Origin: Tetraselmis striata
Lineage: Eukaryota; Chlorophyta; Chlorodendrophyceae; Chlorodendrales; Chlorodendraceae
Reading direction: 5' to 3'
NCBI GenBank assembly: GCA_006384855.1
Contig: VCJN01002087.1
Location: forward strand, 186,001-250,000
Length of the DNA stretch: 64,000 nucleotides
Position numbers and translations under genes: made by a program. Numbering within the stretch: the first letter of the stretch is position 1; every line of letters begins with the position of its first letter. Of the stretch, positions 59,201 through 64,000 are shown one piece after another. The notes below the pieces were generated by a model that worked only from the letters and a program-made list of their open reading frames with translations, was not told where the DNA came from and ran no database searches.

Positions 59201-60988
59201 GCCGTCCACGTACACGCGGAGCGCGGTGCCGTTGTAGGTGCCGACCACGTGGTGCCAGCGGTCGCGGAAGATTATCTTGCCGGCGGCAAAGTCGTGGTTG
59301 TCCTGCAATGCCAACGCCGCACCGCCTCAGCTAGCTGCCCCGGGAGGGCAAGAGCAAGGCCATGTGCGGGGAAAGAGGAGGGAGGATATATACATATATT
59401 TGTATATGCATATTTATATCTCCTCCCTACATACAAATAGGTATATCAGTTAATATACCTTTATATATGTATGCATTTCTCTTATTCACAGAGTCAATTC
59501 TGTATTTATATTAGCACTATTTATCTCGATTTCATTGAATTTCCTTTCCCATTAAAAGATGCAAGGCTTCCGGCCGGCTGATGCGGCCTCCGGGCATGTG
59601 GGGTGTGGTGAGTGATACGAGCGGCAAGAAGGCCGGGGGATGGGGGGGGGGGGGGGGGGGGGGCAGCACCTGGCCGATGCCAAAGCGCACGACGCCGTTC
59701 CCGTCGGCGTAGAGGTTCCAGCCCCAATTTACCCACTCGTGACTCATGATGCGGTTGTACGTCTTGTGCCGGTGCACCTTGACCCAGCCCGCCACCGACA
59801 TCTCGTTGTGCGGGAGCCCCTACCCCGCACAGGCACGCAGCAAAGGGGGGAAACACAAGGGGGGTTGGCACGTCATTGGGCAGCCAAACACCCACCCAGC
59901 CACGCGGCTGTCCGTCCAGCCGTCCCGGTGCAGGCGCGCCCTCCCTCCCTTCGAGCCGCACCTGGAACTCGCGCACCAGCGCGTAGTCGTCAATTCCGTC
60001 AAAGCGCAGCGCCGTGCCGGCCCAGCCCGCAGCCAGCGCCGCGGAATCGCCGCTGTCCATCTCTGACAGCACGGCGGATGCGGCTGCAGCGGGGAATGCG
60101 TTGTTGTCAGCGCTGTTCGGTGACTGCCACACCGGGGCTGAGGCGTATGTGAAGCGGAGGACATGGGGGGGCGGGGGGGGGGGGGGGGATCACCCTCATA
60201 GCCGCCCGTCTCGTACACCTCCTTCAGCCGCTGCGCTCCCTCGCTCATTAGACCGGGCGTCACCACCTCCACGGGCCCGCTGTGAAGTGAAGGAAGATGC
60301 AACAGCAGCAGCAGCCGATAACCAGCGCGGGTGGGGGTTCACGGCAGGCAAGGGAGGGGGGGGGGGGGGGTGAGAGTGGCTATGGTGGGGTACGGCATCG
60401 ACCTGCAACTGGCCCGGCCCCAGGCCATGCGCCGCCCCCTATTCTAGTGACCTGAACTCGGTGGCGATGCGGAGCTCGATGAACATAGAGGATCCTTACA
60501 GAAGGAGCAACGCCAGGCGCTGTCCGGAGGTTTGCAAGCACGCCATGTGGTGCTCTAAGATAGATGGTCTTCCGCTCGCGACTCGACCCGCTGTTCGGTG
60601 GACGCATAGAGGCCCACGCCGGGACGCAAGAAGTCCCGGAAGGGCTGCAGCCCGCGGGTGCGGCCTAGGCTTAGATTCCAGGTAAGCCTGATGCTAGGCG
60701 TTTCCCGTGGTGGTGGAAGAGAGCGGTGTCGGGCGTTCCCTACGCGGGTGGACGGCCGAGCGCGATGCCTAGAGGTGCTGACCGAGAGGCTGACGAGCGC
60801 GGTCTCGCTTCCTGCCCCCCGAAAGTTCGCGATGGTCTGCATGCGCACCTGTAAGGCTCCGTGTTGGGGAGAGACTTGTCACCCACGGGCCTCTCCTCCA
60901 GCGCGCCCGCGCCCGTGCCGAGCAACAGCAGCAACAGCAGCAGCGGCGGCAGGAGCGGCCCGCCCGCTGCGGGCCGCAAGCCCGCCAT
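54058..60988 (-). CDS. LamG-like modules joined to a family 2 glycosyltransferase
   Basis: A large secretory-pathway protein, about 890 residues. Exon E1 60,988-60,849 starts with ATG and a signal sequence (LLPPLLLLLLLLGTGAGA). One or two short exons lie between 60.7 and 60.45 kb (uncertain). Then, in phase: 60,279-60,194; 60,137-59,962; 59,819-59,670; 59,302-59,012; 58,633-58,491; 57,879-57,782; 57,652-57,498; 57,078-56,566; 56,073-55,721; 55,191-54,889; and a last exon ending with a stop at 54,058. Residues after the signal form a concanavalin-like LamG fold (TALRFDGIDDYALV, HVVGTYNGTALRVYVDG, GELDELQVWNRALEAQE), then a second start of such a fold (GYWRMDEGEG). The 57.1 kb exon holds a GT2 domain: VSIIVPLYNQPDVL, IIVNDGSTD, PLDSDD (metal-binding DxD) and, in the next exon, FGYEDWAFW (ED motif). 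Donor and acceptor sugars are unknown. The last splice is uncertain because a 24-nt homopolymer lies there. Confidence 0.82.
56164..56242. repeat. TG microsatellite, about 39 units
   Basis: Uninterrupted TG dinucleotides in the intron between the two GT2 exons. Confidence 0.95.
60138..60193 (-). other. 56-bp intron made largely of C
   Basis: Minus-strand GTGATC, then about 26 C broken by one G, then ATGTCCTCCGCTTCACATAC and GCCTCAG. Exons on both sides join in phase (GGYEG-APVWQSP). Confidence 0.7.
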
Positions 60989-62072
60989 CACCCACGACCT
61001 AGCCTCCGAGCAACCCCGAAGCTCCCGCTCCACCCTGGAGACCAAGCTGGCTTTGAAACCCGAGACGCGAGGCAGCACTGGCAGCTGACTCGTGGTCGGA
61101 TCGGGGACGTGCCGGCCAGCCAGTGATAGGGGGGAGGACCGCAACTGCCGGGCGCGAGCGGCGAAGCGCGCTGACCGCCGAACGACCGTCCGCCGGCGCG
61201 GAGCGCGCAGCCCCGCTACTGGGCGATGATGTCGACGAATAAGGCCCACGCTGCTGTTTTTTGGAATATATATCGATTTATGTAGCGACTATCTATACAT
61301 ATGTATATAAATGTGGGGCAGGAAGATTAATAGACATTATTTATATCGCTGGGGATACTGCCCCAGGGAGAAATGTGTACAAATTGTGCTGCATTCGTAG
61401 CGCAGAAGTACCCGATATCCTTGCGATTAGAAATCGCGATTTATCGCGGATCCGGGAGAAACGGAGCCGCTGCGGTACCACCTGGCGGATTTGCTGTGGA
61501 AAGGGATCGACCGGCCCCGCCGCCCAACCAACCGCTCATTTGCGGTCGGTCTCCGCCCCGCCTCACGCCGGTTCAGATACGTCCGACTATGGTATAGTTC
61601 GCCGACTTCGGAGTTGTGGTACTGACAGTGGCGGCGAAGTTCTGTTTTTGAAAGAGACGGCACGGACGCGCACATCGCGCGCTCTCCGCTTGCAGGCGGC
61701 GTTTTGAAGAATCTAACTGATTAATCCACGCCTACCGACATTTGCTGCGTCAGCTGAGCCAGCCGAGGAAGCGTTGCCCCCCAACGGGCAACAACCGCAG
61801 GCGCGACGGAAGAGGAAGATCAAGCGACACTAGGTCAAGGTGAAGTGGGCCGCGGGGGTCGTAAGGGACCTCGGCTATCCCACTACAAATAATGAGGGGG
61901 TCTGCAAAATTCGGTTTAGTTCCGGCGTTTCAATCGCTTGCTAAGCGGATAGTTGCACGAGATCCCACCGGTACCTGGAATACAAGGGGTGCTGCAACTA
62001 TTTCACGATTTTGAGGTCATTACTTCGGACGCATCGGGTTTTGCGGGCGGTGCCTAGTGGTGTAATGAACGG
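60989..62072. other. Upstream region of the GT2-LamG gene, no gene recognised
   Basis: It probably includes that gene's promoter and 5' UTR. No TATA-like or other site could be assigned with confidence. Confidence 0.35.
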
Positions 62073-62642
62073 ATGCATACGCAGCATCAACTGACTCGTA
62101 CGAATCTCGGCGGGTCATCGAATATATGCGGGAATTATAGTCCTTACATGGTGCCGAACACATTACACCGGGCGGGGCCACGCTTACGCAGTAAACGCAT
62201 TTTGTTCCGACTGGAAAATGCAGCGGCTGACGGTGCGGTTAACAAGGGCGGATCGACGTACCCTCACATCAACAAGTTGCTGCTCGCGTACCACAAAATG
62301 AACCAGACGCACAATCTGCACGCAATGGCACGGCGCATTCCGGGTAAACACAACAGCCCAATAAACGGCCTTTCCCCGTCAACGAGGCGGCTGTTGAGCG
62401 CTATTTACCACGACCGTCTCCTCGCCGACCCTTCGACGTTGATGCATGCTCTTACCTCCTCGGCCGTAACGCTTACTGCAAGGTCTTTTGGCAGTCGGCA
62501 GTCGATTGTTATCTCCGGCATCACTAGCGAAACCGGCATGTTTACTGCAACCCGGCGCTCGCCGCTAAGCAGCGGCCCACTAGAAGCGGAGGATCTTGGG
62601 TGCGGCAGGTCCGGCGGCACCACCCTCAGCTCCATGTGGTAG
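62073..62642 (+). CDS. Hypothetical protein, 189 codons
   Basis: An ATG frame with a plausible coding middle (KGGSTYPHINKLLLAYHKMN, HAMARRIPGKHNSP) but no recognised domain. A minus-strand frame of 95 codons (62,405-62,692; RVAVNMPVSLVMPEITIDCR) overlaps it and looks equally protein-like, so at most one is likely real. No splice sites were tested. It may be the remnant of a mobile element, as repeats follow directly. Confidence 0.25.
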   Translation: MHTQHQLTRTNLGGSSNICGNYSPYMVPNTLHRAGPRLRSKRILFRLENAAADGAVNKGGSTYPHINKLLLAYHKMNQTHNLHAMARRIPGKHNSPINGLSPSTRRLLSAIYHDRLLADPSTLMHALTSSAVTLTARSFGSRQSIVISGITSETGMFTATRRSPLSSGPLEAEDLGCGRSGGTTLSSMW

Positions 62643-63017
62643 GCGTTGGTAACCCCTAAGACCCGTCCCCGGCTGTGTATATCATGTGGCACGGAGCTTA
62701 GCGGTGTGGCCGGTTATGGCGGGTCCTTCGAACCTGCGACGACCGGGGAGCCCTACGGGGGCTTTTCAAATAGTACTCGTATTCCCGGTAGTGCATATGC
62801 TGGCGCCGCCGGGTAGCAGCCATGTACGGGGGGCTGCTACAAATAATTCATGTACGACCTCGGCCTTGCGTCGGCCTCTACTCCGAGATCCGCCTGCGGG
62901 TGGGGAGGGGGTGTATACGACTGGACGGGGGCAGCGTACTCGTGAAGGCTGTTCAAAATAAATTCGTTCTCTCGTACCTCGGTACGACCCGGAACCGACC
63001 TGCAGAAAATCTGACAT

Positions 63018-63040
63018 ACCCCCCCCCCCCCCCCCCCCCC
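63018..63040. repeat. C-run
   Basis: About 22 C on the plus strand, in a repeat-rich gene-free zone (62.7-63.45 kb). A G-run with one A follows at 63,412-63,432. Confidence 0.8.
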
Positions 63041-63454
63041 GCGCCCCCACCCGTATGTGTTCCAAGTGAGAATCACTCGAATCCCAGCCTAATACAGCGG
63101 AGTGTTCGGCGGCGCCATGCGGCCGACCCGTTCGGAACACCCGGGAAACCCTCTGCCGCCCCGTGAGAACGGGCGAGGGCGGCGAGCGTGAGGAGATGGG
63201 ACCCCGGCAATTACCGGCGGGGGGCCGGGCGTTCGGGGGCGGAGAGGCCGGGCATGGCATCGACTCAAGGGGGCTGGGAGACAGGAATCAGAGTGCTCTG
63301 AGGGAGTCGCAGCCATGCAACGGGAGGAGTTAGATGGCGGCCAGCTGGGGGCGAGTGGCGCGCGGGCGAGCAGGACCGGCCTGCCGCCCACGGAGCGACG
63401 ACACGCGGACCCGGGGGGGGAGGGGGGGGGGGGTATGGTGCCCGCAAGAGCAAA

Positions 63455-63985
63455 GGCGGGTGAGATGAAGGCAGCATCGGCGGATCGTGGCCGAGGCCGG
63501 CGGACCGCCACAACAGCCGGCGCGGTGAGGCGATCAGCGCCGCGACCTGCGGGATATTTTCATTGATGGTGGCAGGTGGAGCCAAGACGCATCACGATGA
63601 CCGAAGATTGCGCGGTCCCGGTGCACCGACGCGCGGATTGTCTATTGTTGCGCAAAGTGTGGGATGGCTTGGTGTGCGACACGCGCGATGCGAAGAGACA
63701 CCGATACGCATGAATGGTTTATATGCACAACGTGCAGTTTGCCATATGGAGCAGCATGTCATGCTGCTGAATGGACTAGACTAGGGCAACTGGCGGACAC
63801 CCTAGAAGCACAACGCATGAGGACGTCATCTAAGGAAACTTATTATGAGGCGTCGTTCGCCGGCCATTTTCAGCGGTAAAATATGTAGTGCCAGAGGTGT
63901 GTCACCCCTTCCCGCAACGGTGGGATGAGTGCTGCGAACATTTATTGCACACTGCATCTATGACTTAAAACACCAGCCTACAACA
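63455..63985 (+). repeat. Dispersed repeat D, both modules together
   Basis: About 63,455-63,640 matches about 7,785-7,970, and 63,707-63,985 matches 5,855-6,085, in the same orientation but in the opposite order. The end reads CCCGCAACGGTGGGA, TTTATTGCACACTGCAT and AACACCAGCCTACAAC in both places. No coding domain was found. Confidence 0.75.
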
Positions 63986-64000
63986 TTACGTGCTAGAATA

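Noticed and set aside
37546-60988. A functional operon-like glycosylation cluster (GT29, oxygenase, GT2-LamG)
   Set aside because: Genes are tens of introns long, separately oriented and interleaved with an unrelated transporter; closeness alone does not support joint regulation in a eukaryote.
62690-62770. tRNA-like T-arm (GGTTCGAA on the minus strand)
   Set aside because: The arms next to it do not pair and no acceptor or anticodon stem could be drawn.
1-64000. Endogenous viral genes (major capsid, packaging ATPase and similar)
   Set aside because: No such motifs were seen; the virus-like content is limited to retrotransposon gag/pol.

Overview
This window is nuclear DNA from a eukaryote, most likely a green alga (chlorophyte or prasinophyte type). 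The main evidence is an SBP-box (SPL) transcription factor gene, a family confined to the green lineage. It is joined by a PILS-type auxin-efflux-carrier-like gene, spliceosomal GT-AG introns, strongly GC3-biased exons and a heavy load of decayed transposons. The species cannot be named from sequence alone. Homopolymer G/C tracts of 10 to 40 nt occur throughout. Gene coordinates come from joining exons by hand using splice sites, reading phase and protein motifs.

Left part (1-30.6 kb) is a transposon graveyard. It starts with a Ty3/gypsy retroelement running off the left edge (minus strand: gag, an in-frame TGA, then pol with a retropepsin and the start of reverse transcriptase). Next is a degenerate tandem satellite of about 400 bp (six units). 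Two copies of a short hAT-type element lie in opposite orientation; one sits precisely inside a PiggyBac-like transposase reading frame. A Tc1/pogo-like element with TA target sites follows. Two tandem copies of a non-LTR retrotransposon come next, the second holding a nested 1.08 kb LTR element. A tyrosine-recombinase element between direct repeats and a second PiggyBac-like fragment complete this part. A dispersed repeat family ending in a short A-run (R1) has seven copies across the window.

Right part (31-61 kb) is genic: the SBP-box gene (+, 30,993-33,809), a sialyltransferase-like GT29 gene (-, 37,546-43,529), fragments of an unrecognised gene (+, ~44.8-45.5 kb), a 2-oxoglutarate/Fe(II) oxygenase of prolyl-4-hydroxylase type with a 7-bp frameshifting duplication (-, 46.7-47.5 kb), a PILS-like transporter (+, 48,725-51,388), and a large gene joining LamG-like modules to a family 2 glycosyltransferase (-, 54,058-60,988). 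GT29, the oxygenase and GT2-LamG would all act in the secretory pathway on glycans or glycoproteins, but their closeness need not mean co-regulation.

The most unusual signals are: long C-runs on the sense strand starting a few bases after 5' splice sites in many introns; the UGA-CGG gag/pol junction; a methyltransferase-like segment inside the retroelement polyprotein; and the nested, precisely delimited transposons. The last 3 kb is repeat-rich and shares a dispersed repeat with 5.8-8.0 kb.
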